64,000 nt of DNA, taken from positions 7,920,563 through 7,984,562 of the forward strand of contig JAJEKV010000020.1 of NCBI GenBank assembly GCA_021234155.1. Reading direction: 5' to 3'. Origin of the DNA: Isoetes taiwanensis. Lineage: Eukaryota > Streptophyta > Lycopodiopsida > Isoetales > Isoetaceae. This document shows, one piece after another, positions 43,557 to 53,872 of this stretch. The first letter of the stretch is position 1. The number at the start of each line of letters is the position of its first letter. The notes beneath the pieces were generated by a model, which was given only the letters and a program-made list of their open reading frames with translations, was not told where the DNA came from and did not search any database. The position numbers and the translations under genes were made by a program.

Positions 43557-45632
43557 TCAACATGTTATTTTTGCGTTTAAAACACGTACCATATCCCCAA
43601 AATTATATAATAAGCCAGGAAAGTGCTCTTTGTGCAGATATCTTGAAACAGTTCTACATATTTCTTTTTCTCCAAAACCATTAATGGAAAAAGTCTTCAT
43701 CAGGTTGTAAATATCTTCAGCTGCTTCTGAATGATTAGAGTGCGCATAGAGATACGGCATTATTTGCGAGATTATTACTTTAAGTGCCTGCCAGTATGGT
43801 CTACAGCTGTCTGCTTTGATAAACTTGAAAACCTCAAAGGGTAGTTTAACCTTTTTGTCATACCTGGAAATGGAATAGATCCCTCTGCTTTTGTCCTCCA
43901 CCTTTATGGTAATATTGAGAAAGTTTGCCATGTAGCCATACTTTTCATGGTCAGCAATCCTGTAAGTGGTTTCATCTTTGATGCCAAGATGCTTCATGTT
44001 GTATATGGTAAATTCCCCATCTGCCAAGAAGAACTCTTCAATATTTTTAGCATTAATAACATTGAGGTCATCAATGTATCTGGCTGCATGATCAAACATT
44101 TTTATGTCCTGGAACCTTCCATTGTGAGCGAGTTTAAGCATGAATCTCAACTCATGCCAAGCTAAGTACAGATTGCAACAAGCTGGGCTACATGAAAACC
44201 CCATGGGTATGCCCTTTTTCTGTCTCCATAAGTCACTCCCTGATTGGAGATAGCAGTGGGTCAAAAGCCATTCATTAATTTTCTTAAAATCAGCCATCTT
44301 CACAATGGACCAGCAGGTTTTATCGATATCTTTATTTAAATGTCTTTCCCATTTAATCTTGAAATCTCCATCCTTTTCCTTAATTAACATGTAGAATTTC
44401 TGTTGGTCCAATCTCATGTGTTCCCATACTAGTTCACTGATATCATTAAGGATTTCAATGATCCCGTCTTTCCCATATAGAGGTATATTCTCATAACATT
44501 TTGTAATATCTGCAGAAAACACATTATCAATCCAGCATGGCAAATTTTGAATGACATCATAGGAAGAATTTACTATCCATGACGTATTGATCTTGCCTTT
44601 GTAGAATAACCTGTAGGGAGCAGTGAGTCTATGGCACAGTAAAGGCCAGATCTCCAGGATGTTGTTGAGGATGGCTGTGATCCATTGTGCCATCTCTGAA
44701 AAGATGGAATCAAATGCATTAGTGAGCCATCTATATTCAGACTTATGTGCTTTAAAACTTGCCATCAGGTATGGAAGTTTGTTGTGGCTGCATTGTGCAT
44801 TTCTTAATACCCTTTGGATGTACTCCTTACACTGAATTTTGATAATATTAGGTTCCTCTGCTATATTCTCAAAATCATCCCCATTCATTCTGTCTTTGGC
44901 CATGTTAAGTATGTGCTTTTGGCAGATAAAAACCAGATTGTTATTGGCCTTATCCAATCCAGAAATATATAAATTGTGAACCAGCCATTTTAGGTTTCTG
45001 CAAACCTCAGGATCATTCCATAGAAATCTTCTAATTGGCATATCTTTTCTGATTTCAACAACCTCCATGTGTGCATATTTTATCAGCAACATAGTAATAT
45101 TTTCTTTGTCTGTATCAGTTAAGTCCAAAGTATCATATTTGTGAACTTCCCAGAATTGCTGACATAATTTAGCAAAGTCTTCCATAAAAGTTTGTACATT
45201 GAAGCTGCAGTCAGGAATATGGTTCAATCCCTTGGCAAACGCCATTCTTAGTTTTTTGCAATGGATAATTCCCAAATCAGTAGTTCTCACATGCCCTATA
45301 TTAGGGTCAATGAATTTTGCCAGAACTGAGTTGCTGCATGGGCACTTTATATTCTTGTTAACAACAAATATGGAATAAGGTTTATACACCTTGTCTTTAA
45401 TCTGCTCGATGTATCTCCATGCAAATGTAGTCTTATCAACCATGTCCAAACCTCTATCCAGAAGTGCTTCCCCAATGACGATGTAAAATATTTTTCTGAT
45501 GTCAATTCTTTCCAGGGATTTAGACAAGAAAGTGAGATGTACAATTCTCTTGTCTTTTGTCTCTTTAATGCGCTTTAAATGTCTTTTTCTGTTGATATCC
45601 ATGGCAATGATCCTGGTATTGGTATTATCCTC
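43557..45632 (-). CDS. rvt-type reverse transcriptase, intact RT exon (copy 3)
   Basis: The frame from MDINRK (45602) is open for 681 codons and extends 10 codons upstream to a likely acceptor at 45632. RT motifs by residue: LPYLMASFKAHKSEYRWLTN (276-295), ADITKCYENIPL with catalytic Asp (364-375), GIPMGFSCSPACCNLYL (464-480) and RYIDDLNVIN with the Asp pair (508-517). This pattern (IPMGF-CSP, RYIDD, a long stretch between RT2 and motif A) fits my memory of rvt genes and Penelope-like polymerases rather than LINE or LTR enzymes. A Cys pair NIKCPCSN (84-91) lies in the N-terminal part. No GIY-YIG endonuclease follows. A GTACGT at 43584-43589 may be a donor to a short last exon. It is the only copy without visible damage; its own upstream exon is mostly missing. 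Confidence 0.75.
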   Translation of the reverse strand, partial: EDNTNTRIIAMDINRKRHLKRIKETKDKRIVHLTFLSKSLERIDIRKIFYIVIGEALLDRGLDMVDKTTFAWRYIEQIKDKVYKPYSIFVVNKNIKCPCSNSVLAKFIDPNIGHVRTTDLGIIHCKKLRMAFAKGLNHIPDCSFNVQTFMEDFAKLCQQFWEVHKYDTLDLTDTDKENITMLLIKYAHMEVVEIRKDMPIRRFLWNDPEVCRNLKWLVHNLYISGLDKANNNLVFICQKHILNMAKDRMNGDDFENIAEEPNIIKIQCKEYIQRVLRNAQCSHNKLPYLMASFKAHKSEYRWLTNAFDSIFSEMAQWITAILNNILEIWPLLCHRLTAPYRLFYKGKINTSWIVNSSYDVIQNLPCWIDNVFSADITKCYENIPLYGKDGIIEILNDISELVWEHMRLDQQKFYMLIKEKDGDFKIKWERHLNKDIDKTCWSIVKMADFKKINEWLLTHCYLQSGSDLWRQKKGIPMGFSCSPACCNLYLAWHELRFMLKLAHNGRFQDIKMFDHAARYIDDLNVINAKNIEEFFLADGEFTIYNMKHLGIKDETTYRIADHEKYGYMANFLNITIKVEDKSRGIYSISRYDKKVKLPFEVFKFIKADSCRPYWQALKVIISQIMPYLYAHSNHSEAAEDIYNLMKTFSINGFGEKEICRTVSRYLHKEHFPGLLYNFGDMVRVLNAKITC

Positions 45633-45819
45633 CTACATAAACCATATTAGTTAGTGAAGTGTAAAGCAATAAAGACATAATGCAACAAGTCAGATCATAA
45701 GTCAAAAAGATGTTTTTATAAATTTTATCAAAAAAGGTGTACATATCGGTTTGAGCATCAAGGCTCTATTATGTAAAAGCAAATGCTAGATGACAAATGT
45801 CATGCTGTTTTATTCTGTT

Positions 45820-45944
45820 ACTGAGTCTGATCAACATGTTCAATGTCAGGAGGTGTATTTTCCTCCAGAGATATCACTTTATTGCCACCTTTGATGATAG
45901 TATCATTGTCTGAACTAGTAGTCGTTTGTGCACAATTCTGGGTT
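45820..45944 (-). pseudogene. rvt-type RT gene, copy 3: last piece of the upstream exon
   Basis: Only the C-terminal end of the upstream exon (the part ending PPDIEHVDQTQ) remains. At 45944 (CACAATTCTGGG) the sequence switches to gypsy RT. Copy 3 therefore lacks its first exon and most of the second, so expression would need another promoter. Confidence 0.7.
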
Positions 45945-45945
45945 C

Positions 45946-47202
45946 AAAAGGAGAACTGCTTGGACATGTTGTGTCTACAAAAGGCATTCAAGTGGTTGAA
46001 GCTAAGTGAGGGCTTTGAAGAAGTTATCACCTCCCAAAACACTCAAACAGGTAAAAAGTTTCATGGGAATGACTAGTTTTTTGAGAATGTATGTCCCCCA
46101 CTTCTCACACACTATGAATCCAATTTCCAACCTCACAAAGGTTGGAAAATTTTCCAAAAGTGAAAGTAAGTATATTCTGGTTGATTGGAATGAAGAGTGA
46201 CAGGAATCTTTTGACAAAATCATTAATGCCATCCGTAATTCTATCTTGCTAAAACCCCCTGATTTGGGAAAGCCCTTCAAGGCTTATATTAGTGTCACTA
46301 AAAGGGCAATTGGTGTTGCTTTACTACAAGAGGATCATGTTATTGCTTTTGCTAGCAAAATGTGGTCTGACACTGAGCTAAGATATCCTAGACTGGAAAA
46401 GAGTGCATCAGCTCTCATGTTTTTGATAGAGAGGTAGGGTCATTTGTTACAGAACAGCCAAATTCAAGTCCTCATGAAGCAAAATCCTTTCACTCCCTTT
46501 TGCAAAGAAACAACCCAAAGCAAAGTTGTGTAGATGGGCCTGTAAGGTTCATGCCTATAATATTACTGTCAAAGTAGTTAATTTAGTGGAAAATCCCAGT
46601 GCTTATCTGCCTTATGCTTTATTTGAACATGAGGATCAAGATGGTTTGAATGATGTTGATTTTGTTACTAACCTGGTTGCTTTTCATGCAAGAAACTTAG
46701 ACTGGCAATGTGAGATCAGAAACTATCTTGAAAATAATGAAGTACCAAAGAACGTAAGCAGCAGTCAAGAAAGGAGATTTAAAGAAAAGTGCAAAAAATT
46801 CAGGCTCATTGAGGATGTATTGTGCAAGGTTGACAAGGAGGGAATATTGCTGAGATGTGTTGATGATGAGGAGGCCAGAATGATTATTGAAGCGTGCCAT
46901 GAAGGAATATGTGGAGGATATTTTGCTGCTGACACAACTGCAAAAAAAATCTTGAGGTCAGGGTATTTTTGGCCTACCCTTTTCAAAGACTGTTATAATG
47001 TTATAAAATGTTGCCATAAATACCAAATCTTTGGTAGAAGAACCTTACAACCAGCTCCCCTCACTGCTATAACCTCCCCTGGACCTTTTCAAACATGGGG
47101 TTTAGATTTCATAGGTCCAATAGATCCACCTTCCTCAGCTCAACACCAATTTATACTTGTAGCCACAGATTACTTCACCAAGTGGGCTGAAGCAATTCCC
47201 TT
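45946..47202 (+). repeat. Right copy of 1.25-kb gypsy duplication
   Basis: Repeats 19724-20978. It has extra damage: a TGC-to-TGA stop (near 46198), a CAG-to-TAG stop (near 46434) and a small deletion near 46490. After 47202 the integrase gene continues, unlike the left copy. Confidence 0.9.
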
Positions 47203-47939
47203 GAGAGAAGCAAATGCCCATGCTTGCAAGATTTCTCCATGAAAACATTTGTGCGAGGTTTGGAATTCCTTTTAAGATTGTCTCTGATAGAGGAAGTCAG
47301 TTTATCAATCAAACAATTGCATTATTGCAAGCCACCAAGGGCTCATCCTATTACCCTGAAGGCAATGGTCAAGCAGATTCAACCAACAAAGTCCTCAAGT
47401 CAATCTTGAAAAAGACTATCAGCATCTCAAAGAAAGATTGGCACCTAAAACTCCATGATGCACTTTGCGTCTATAGAACCACAATTAAAGCATCCACAAG
47501 GCACACACCTTTTAGTTTGGTTTATGGCATAGAGTCAGTAGTGCCTGTTGAATTGGAACTTCATTCACTCAGATTGGCATACCAGATAAATCTAGAAATG
47601 GATGAGGCTCTAAAGGAAAGATGTGTGAGACTGATGCAGCTTGAAGAACACAGGTATGAGGCAGAGAATGTTGTTATGATAAAAAAGGCCAAGGATATTG
47701 CAGCTTTCAAAGCAGCTCACAAACTCCAAGGTACTCTGAAGACAGGTGAGTTAGTGTTGAAATGGAATAAAACAAGGGAATTTGAAAATCTCTGGGAAGG
47801 GCCTTTTGAAGTCATTGGTACATCAGGTTCTTATTGGCTGAGAGATGTGTTTGATGGCAGAGAATTATTAAATCCTATCAACATTCTGCATTTGAAGAGG
47901 TATTGGCAACAACATGTTGCCCTGAGCTTATTCAGTTGA
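46006..47939 (+). pseudogene. Ty3/gypsy RNase H and integrase (right part), disrupted
   Basis: The first 1.2 kb repeats the left copy (RNase H, integrase zinc-binding part). Beyond it, a one-base slip near 47225 moves the frame, and the integrase core continues with RFGIPFKIVSDRGSQF (second catalytic Asp) and SYYPEGNGQADSTNK, where the usual catalytic Glu of GQAE reads Asp. The C-terminal part (WHLKLHDALCVYRTTIKAS, GELVLKW, LWEGPFEVIGTSGSY) is complete to LSLFS-stop at 47937-47939. No chromodomain is visible at the C-terminus. Confidence 0.85.
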
Positions 47940-48380
47940 GAAGCATTTGGAATTTGTAGGTAGGGTTAGTTTGCTTTGGTTGAATATTATGTTAGAAAGG
48001 TAAAAAGAGAAATAAAAGAAAAGAAGTAAAAAGAGAAATAAAAGAAAAGACAAAAAACAACTCAGGAGTTTCAGGTGTTAAGCTTTTGTTTTCAGAATTT
48101 AGTTTTAAATTGATTAATCTTTTGAATTGACACTAGTATTGCAAAAGCAAAGAATTTGTGCAGGTTCTGATCGAGTTGAGATCCTAATCAAGTGGTAATA
48201 TTGTCAAAACCATGAATTCCATGCAGGAGCATCTGGATTCTACAGTCATTCATCTCGTTACTCATTCATTGCACTCCATTACACATCATTAACCATAGTT
48301 GCTGCCACTCCCTCCATAACAGCAACTCATTTGAGCTAACAAACTTTATTTTCACATGCAGGTGCATCCTGATACATACT
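47940..48380 (+). other. Gypsy 3' untranslated region, purine-rich
   Basis: Contains a duplicated AAAAAGAGAAATAAAAGAAAAG (48001-48060) and degenerate copies of CATGCAGG(A/T/G)...CAT phrases that recur inside the LTR. The start of the 3' LTR may lie here, but no polypurine tract plus TG could be fixed. Confidence 0.5.
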
Positions 48381-49550
48381 TTTTTTTTTTTGAAGGAAAG
48401 AAGCTTTTTAGTCATTAATTAGGAAAACAATTACATAATACCATTAGGCACATCCAAATATGATAAGCCTTTAAGTTTAGGCTACTAAAAATTTAAAAAT
48501 AGCTTGAAGTTGCAAAAAGCAAAATAAAATAGATCAAGTTATTTTTTATCCGATCAGATCTGTCCAAAAAGATGATGCTGGTATCCTTGTCAGTTGAACC
48601 TCTGTGCAAATAGAGTATAATTGAGCCACAGTACCTGATAAAAAGCAAAGGAAACTCAGAAGTTATATGAATGGAGAAAATGGAAATGGTCTCGGATATG
48701 AGGTTGATAAATGGGAATTTGATTGCTCCCCCAGTCCAGTAGCTCCAGTAGCCTCACTGAATTACATGTGGCCATTAGATGGATCAAAGTTCCAAAGCAA
48801 TCAACCCTTCCTCTATGATAGTAATAACTTTCCCTATAGAATTCAAATTGAGATTCTGTCATCTCCCTGCCAAACCTGCTAATGAACCAGAATAATGCAT
48901 GCATAAGATGAGTTCTTTTGCAGAACTCTTCAGCCCACTGCACTTCCCTTCTTGGAATTCCTCTCAAACTATCCATTAGCTTTCCTTTCACTGTCCCAGT
49001 CCAGAAGCTATAATCATGATTGTACTGAAATATATCTGCCCTACTGTTCTCCTGCCTTGCCATTATAGCCTCTTCTGCCATATCATACTAAAGGTCAAGC
49101 TTATATTTACAGTTCCAGAGGTACTCTAGCAACAAGAGAGTTAGAATTAGTAAGAGTGTCATGACAATTGAGTTTAAAACTACTGAAAGGACCAGTAAAG
49201 TTTCCATAATTATTCCATCTGCTGTCATATTTTTCAGCATATTTATTCTTATGAGCAGTAGCCATCAATTCAATGTTATTAATAATTTGAAACTTAGTCC
49301 AAACAATTGAAATTTTCTGACCACTATAAAGACATTTATTTCCGTGTTTCCATATGTTCCAAAGAATAATATAGCAGACAGAGTTTCTTAGGGGATCATT
49401 ATTAGATATAAAGTCAATGATATTCCCTGGTTTTGAAATGCCAAAGTTGTTGAAGACCCAATCCCAAAAGCCATTAATTTTTGGACATGTAAAGATATGC
49501 TGGACACTTTCACAAGAGTTGCAATCAAGAAGACATACTTTCCATGCTCA
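48381..49550 (-). mobile_element. LINE 3' part with zf-RVT and an unnamed C-terminal domain, within the gypsy 3' LTR region
   Basis: On the minus strand the piece reads KVCLLDCNSCESVQHIFTCP (zf-RVT, about 49530), CYIILWNIWKHGNKCLYSGQ, then a domain ending with SQFEFYRESYYYHRGRVD, GTLIHLMAT and QPHIRDHFHFLHSYNF (49081-48656), and an A tail (poly-T at 48380-48392). Frame changes lie between the parts. The same terminal domain occurs at 60909-61187. The 5' end of this LINE extends into sequence shared with the left gypsy LTR. Confidence 0.7.
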
Positions 49551-52204
49551 TCTGCTCAAGAGTTGTCCTTGCTCCACATAAGATACTTCAGATCTCCACC
49601 AAATCCACAAAACTGCTGTCATATGTCCATCCAGCAGCTCACATTTTGCTAATGATTCAATTTGTCATGCAGATTCATCTGAAAACCACCTCCATATTCA
49701 CATTCATGACATACTGAACCATATCATCACCACTTTTCTGCAAATCCATTGCAGGTTCATTGAGTTGCCAAACACATCATCATATTGGCAATTGGCTGGA
49801 GTCTTATCATGATAATCAAGCAGCAAGAAAAAGGGTTGGGAGACCATCCTATTCTTTTAGTTTGGCATAATGCTGCCATGCTATGGCAGCATGGAAGAGC
49901 AACACACATTTCTCATGCTTATTCTCACACTTTGATCTGAATTTAGAGACACAAGGAGAATCCATACTTGCACACTTTGAAGACTTGAAGAACAAGGTGA
50001 GGACATTTGACTAAGGTCACACAAGCAAGGCATGAAGGAGAATGAAGCAAAGTTTGAAGGATTGAAGACCCCTTGAAGATTTCTTGGTATGTGATAGTAT
50101 CATTTGAGTTCTTGGCATGATTGCACCCTTTGATTCCCATCCTACATCCTCCTTACCCTTTGTCATGAAGAAATGCTCATGAGATCTCTGGTTCCATGCC
50201 TACACCTCATCTCCAAGTCAAATTTGGCCTTGAAGATTTTTTCTAGTCAAAACTTTCCCTTTACATGTCAATCACATTCCACACACTTACCATACCATTG
50301 CCATATCATTCAAAGCACTAAACTCCATTTGACTTGGTCATACATGTGGTCAAAGGTCAACTTCCTCTCCCTAGGAGGAGAGAGAATGCAAAAATTCCTA
50401 AGGGAAACACCCAAAGTCAAGATTTGCCTAGAAAATGCAAATATCATGTATTTATGCCTAGATTGACCTATGACAACACCTCTAAGAGGCCAAGTCACCA
50501 TATATGTCACCCATTTTTGCCATGTCATATCATGCACATGTCACTACATTGAAATTCTAATTTTTGCAAGAAATTCTTCAAATCACATGTTTGGATCCAT
50601 GAGAGTGACACATCATCATGCCACATCATCATCAATGCCTCCACATCATCATCCACATGTCATGTCCACCTCACCCAAAGTTTTGACTAGAAAAAATATT
50701 CTAAGCCAAGTTGTCTGACGCATCACCATCCTTGTTTGCCATGTCACCCTTGCTTTGCCAAGTCATCATGCCCCCATGCCACATCACCTTCCATACACAC
50801 CATTCTAAGGCCAAAACTTGAAAGTGCTCATTTGCAAAAAAAGATTCTAGAATCTTCTAGAGCATGAGAAAAGATTCCTTTTGAAAAAAAAAAGAAAATA
50901 AAAAAATCGTTCATTTTGGCCTCCAAATTCAATCTCTTGGGAATCGTGCCTTAACCCATGTGGCAAAAAATTTGTCCTATCTACCCCAAAAAAAAAAAAA
51001 AAAAAAAAAGCCTATCATGACCTTAAGGGGCCGAATTGTCTTGCATCACACCAAGAAAGCATCTCAGAAGCTAAAGGACAGAGAATCGATCTGAATTAGC
51101 CAAGAACCAGACAAAACAAGGGAATTTTAAAAGGGGCTTTGGTGCTCAGAAAAAATTTGAGGGCGAGGTGAAAAAGAGATTGATTACTTTGAAGAAGGAC
51201 CGACTTGCATCTTGGAGCTTGATTCAGCCTTCCACACTTGATATTTAGCTTGAATTATTGACAAATCTATGCAAATTCCTTGATTGTATACCTATTTGAT
51301 CCTGTGCCCAAGACTTAGAGCTTGGGATTGTTATTGTTTGCCTGTGTGTACCTGATTCAAATGAAAATCCGAGCCTTGTTATTAAAACTATGAGTGTTCC
51401 TCACCAATCTGGTGACAGAATTATTGCGCTTGCATTCTTATCCCGTTGCATCTCATTCCGAAGGATAGAGCAGCTCTAGCATTGCATTTGGGCATTTAGA
51501 ATACAAGTGTCTCTTAGCCATAACATTTGGTTGATCTATCACCACGGATCTGAGCTTATATTTAGGGTTATTGAAGCATAAATCCACTCTTATCTCAATA
51601 GTAATCAGCAAAAAAATTTTTGAGTCATTAGATGGTCATGGCATGCATGAACATTGCATAAAATAGCAAGGAGTGCATTCATTCTTTCTAGCAAATTCAT
51701 ATTCTTGTTTCTGCTCATACTTTGTCACAGTCAGCTATTTTAAAATTCAAAATCCCAAAAAAATAGATCTCTTTCTTCAAAGACCATCAAGGTACATTGC
51801 GTGCAGACATTTTTGGGAAAGGCAAGAGCATTAGATCCCAAAAAAAAAGAACCAGCATCGAGTTTGGAAATTTAGCTCTCTGCCAGGGATATTGACCAAA
51901 AATTGACTTGGTCAGGAGTGTTTCTTTGATATATCTGCCCTTATCAGAGTCTCTCTGACTTTTGTCCCAAGGTATACTCACAGGTCTTGTGCAGCCATGG
52001 AAGCAAGAATCATGATCAAAGTCCATTTAGTTTGCATTTGGCAAATTTTCTTGTGAGGCAGACTTTTTATCCTTCAGGGAAAGCTAAGTTAGATAATTGT
52101 TTGAGCATTTTTCTCGGATCTTTTTCATTCAGAGTGGTTGCCTTAAGCAACCTGGAGGTTCTAAACCACTAAGGTTGAAGGTTTTGCCAGGAACACCTTC
52201 AACA
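49463..52204 (+). repeat. 3' LTR region of the Ty3/gypsy element
   Basis: Matches 13633-16558 and ends CACCTTCAACA at 52204. It lacks about 245 bp of the left copy (after 50980), replaced by about 20 A. It has a short extra piece near 51500 (TTTAGAATACAAGTGTCTC) and other small indels. The divergence is larger than between the nested copia LTRs, so the gypsy element is the older insertion. Confidence 0.75.
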
Positions 52205-52408
52205 GATAGCTCTGTCGTCTAATTGTATTCTCAGTTTCTCAGGAACATGGCAACGGGTGCAACACATATACTCTAAACCTATCACAGGTTACTTCCCACC
52301 CATTTTTCCTGCTGTACTAGCTGATGGTAATCTGAACATATACAGCAGTATAAATGGCTTCTTCCCACAGATAATTCGACAAACCTGTGTGTTTTAGCAT
52401 TGCTCTTG
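52205..52408. other. Spacer between gypsy and copia LTRs, nothing recognised
   Basis: Original flank or another repeat; no coding or element end identified. Confidence 0.4.
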
Positions 52409-52757
52409 CTGTTGGAATATAAATACGATGATTAAGCATAATGTGCGAAAAAAAGAAGATGGTTCAAAGACTTAGCACACATGTCTTTGAGAAGGTGCTG
52501 AAATGTACGTAAGGCGCGACTTTGTCGAAGACCGAAAGCACCTGAATCTTAAATCAGTCTTGATGGTTAAATGATAGACTACTATTCTTAGTCTCACCGT
52601 TTGTATATATATTCATTGTACGTTATCTATTAAACAATGCTCATAAGTAGAGATTGTATTTCCTGATGCTTTTCTCAATAGAGTTGTTCTTGTTCTTCTA
52701 TTCTATCTCTTGGGTCGATCTTGCGAGATTTGTACTCGTTTTGCACTGGTTCTATCA
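52409..52757 (+). repeat. 5' LTR of a second plus-strand Ty1/copia element
   Basis: Begins TGTTGGAATATAAATACG, a frequent copia LTR start, has a TATATATATTC stretch near 52610, and ends GTTCTATCA directly before the primer site at 52758. No 3' partner is present in the window. Confidence 0.75.
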
Positions 52758-52770
52758 TGGTATCAGATGC
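52758..52770 (+). promoter_or_regulatory. Primer binding site, initiator tRNA-Met (second copia)
   Basis: TGGTATCAGATGC immediately follows the LTR and matches the plant copia primer site. Confidence 0.8.
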
Positions 52771-53087
52771 CTTCTTAAGGGAAGAATAGAGCAAGCTACT
52801 AGAGAAGCATCCAAATTGGATTGACCATCGTTTCCAGAAGTTCTTTGGCTGAGATTTGGTGGTGGAAAATCTCATTTGCAGCATTGGAGAAGAATCTTGT
52901 TTTTTGGCCTGGAGGAAGTGTTCTGGGAGAGGTTCGGATTTTCCAGCAAGTTCTAGTGTGAGATTTGAGTTTTCCAAGACCTTTTTGGCGACAAAATTCA
53001 AGATTCAACTTTTCTATTGGGTGCTTTCTTTGGTGACCAATTTGTTTTCTCAACCATCTTTTTGGCTGCTGAAAACAGGAGATATTC

Positions 53088-53782
53088 ATGGATCCATTCA
53101 ACTTCTCACAAAATGCAAAGCTCACTAATAATAATTACCATTCTTGGAAGAAGTTCATGGTGAATTATTTGATATTTAGTGACATGGGGGCGGTGTTTGA
53201 TGATTATCAGCATCAAGTCAGCAGACGTTGGCAGGATAAGTCAGAAAGCTTTTGCTCTTGTCAAAATGTTGGCTGAAGAGATAATTGGTTATGAAATCAA
53301 CCATTTTACTGAGTTTAAGGAGATGTGGTTTCATTTGGAGAAGTCTCTTGATAGCAAGGGTATGGCTATTCAAATACAGATCTAGAACAAAATGAGACAT
53401 GCCCAACTAGGTGACTTCAAATATGTCACATTGTACCTTACTCAGATGAAGCAATGGCACTTGGATTACATGGCTGTTGGTGTCTGAAAAACAATTGATT
53501 CAAGATATTTTGGTTGGTCTTCCTCCTTCGTATGATATTATCTCTTCGAAGATCAGGTACAAGAAGAAGATTGATATAGCCAAAGTGACCATTCTACTGC
53601 AACAAGAGGAGTTGGTGTAGGAGCAAAGGGATGGGAGAGTGGACCATGCTAATTTTATGTTTACTTCTCGGGCTGACACCAAGATTTGCTGATAGCAAAG
53701 ATTTTAGAAAATCAGAAAATGTGAAGTCTGATGGTAAGAAATCCAAGGAGTTCAATCTCCATCTTTGTATCTATAAATGTTT
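53088..53782 (+). pseudogene. Copia gag fragment, disrupted
   Basis: Starts MDPFNFSQNAKLTNNNYHSW near 53088 and continues in changing frames through QKAFALVKMLAEEIIGYEIN, FKEMWFHLEKSLDSKGMAIQ and MRHAQLGDFKYVTLYLTQMK, the usual UBN2-type gag core. Stops occur at 53382 and 53485 and frames shift. The element is cut off at about 53740-53782, where a LINE tail in the opposite orientation begins. Confidence 0.7.
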
Positions 53783-53872
53783 CCATCATTAGAATAGAAT
53801 AGAATAGAAATTAATGTCCCTTGTGCCCTGAGGCTCCTGGATGGGCGAGCTCCCTGAAAGGGCGCTACTAGC
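53783..53872 (-). mobile_element. LINE 3' tail with (TATTC)n, minus strand
   Basis: Read on the minus strand: GGGACATTAATTTC followed by several TATTC units. It resembles the minimal LINE tail at 21913-21980 and separates two copia fragments. Confidence 0.5.

Noticed and set aside
43682-43700. CTGATGA on the minus strand as a hammerhead ribozyme core
   Set aside because: It lies in the RT coding frame, and the expected stems and spacing to a GAAA box do not form convincingly.
43557-45632. The RT read as a classical Penelope-like element with GIY-YIG endonuclease
   Set aside because: No GIY-YIG motif was found downstream of the RT in either spacer; Penelope-type without endonuclease remains possible and is stated as such.
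43557-45632. Group II intron maturase or organelle insertion
   Set aside because: The RT motifs and the split exons with GT/AG-like sites do not match a maturase, and no intron RNA domains are seen.
13633-52204. Endogenous plant pararetrovirus
   Set aside because: There are LTRs, a tRNA-Gln primer site and an integrase, and no movement protein, so it is a Ty3/gypsy retrotransposon.
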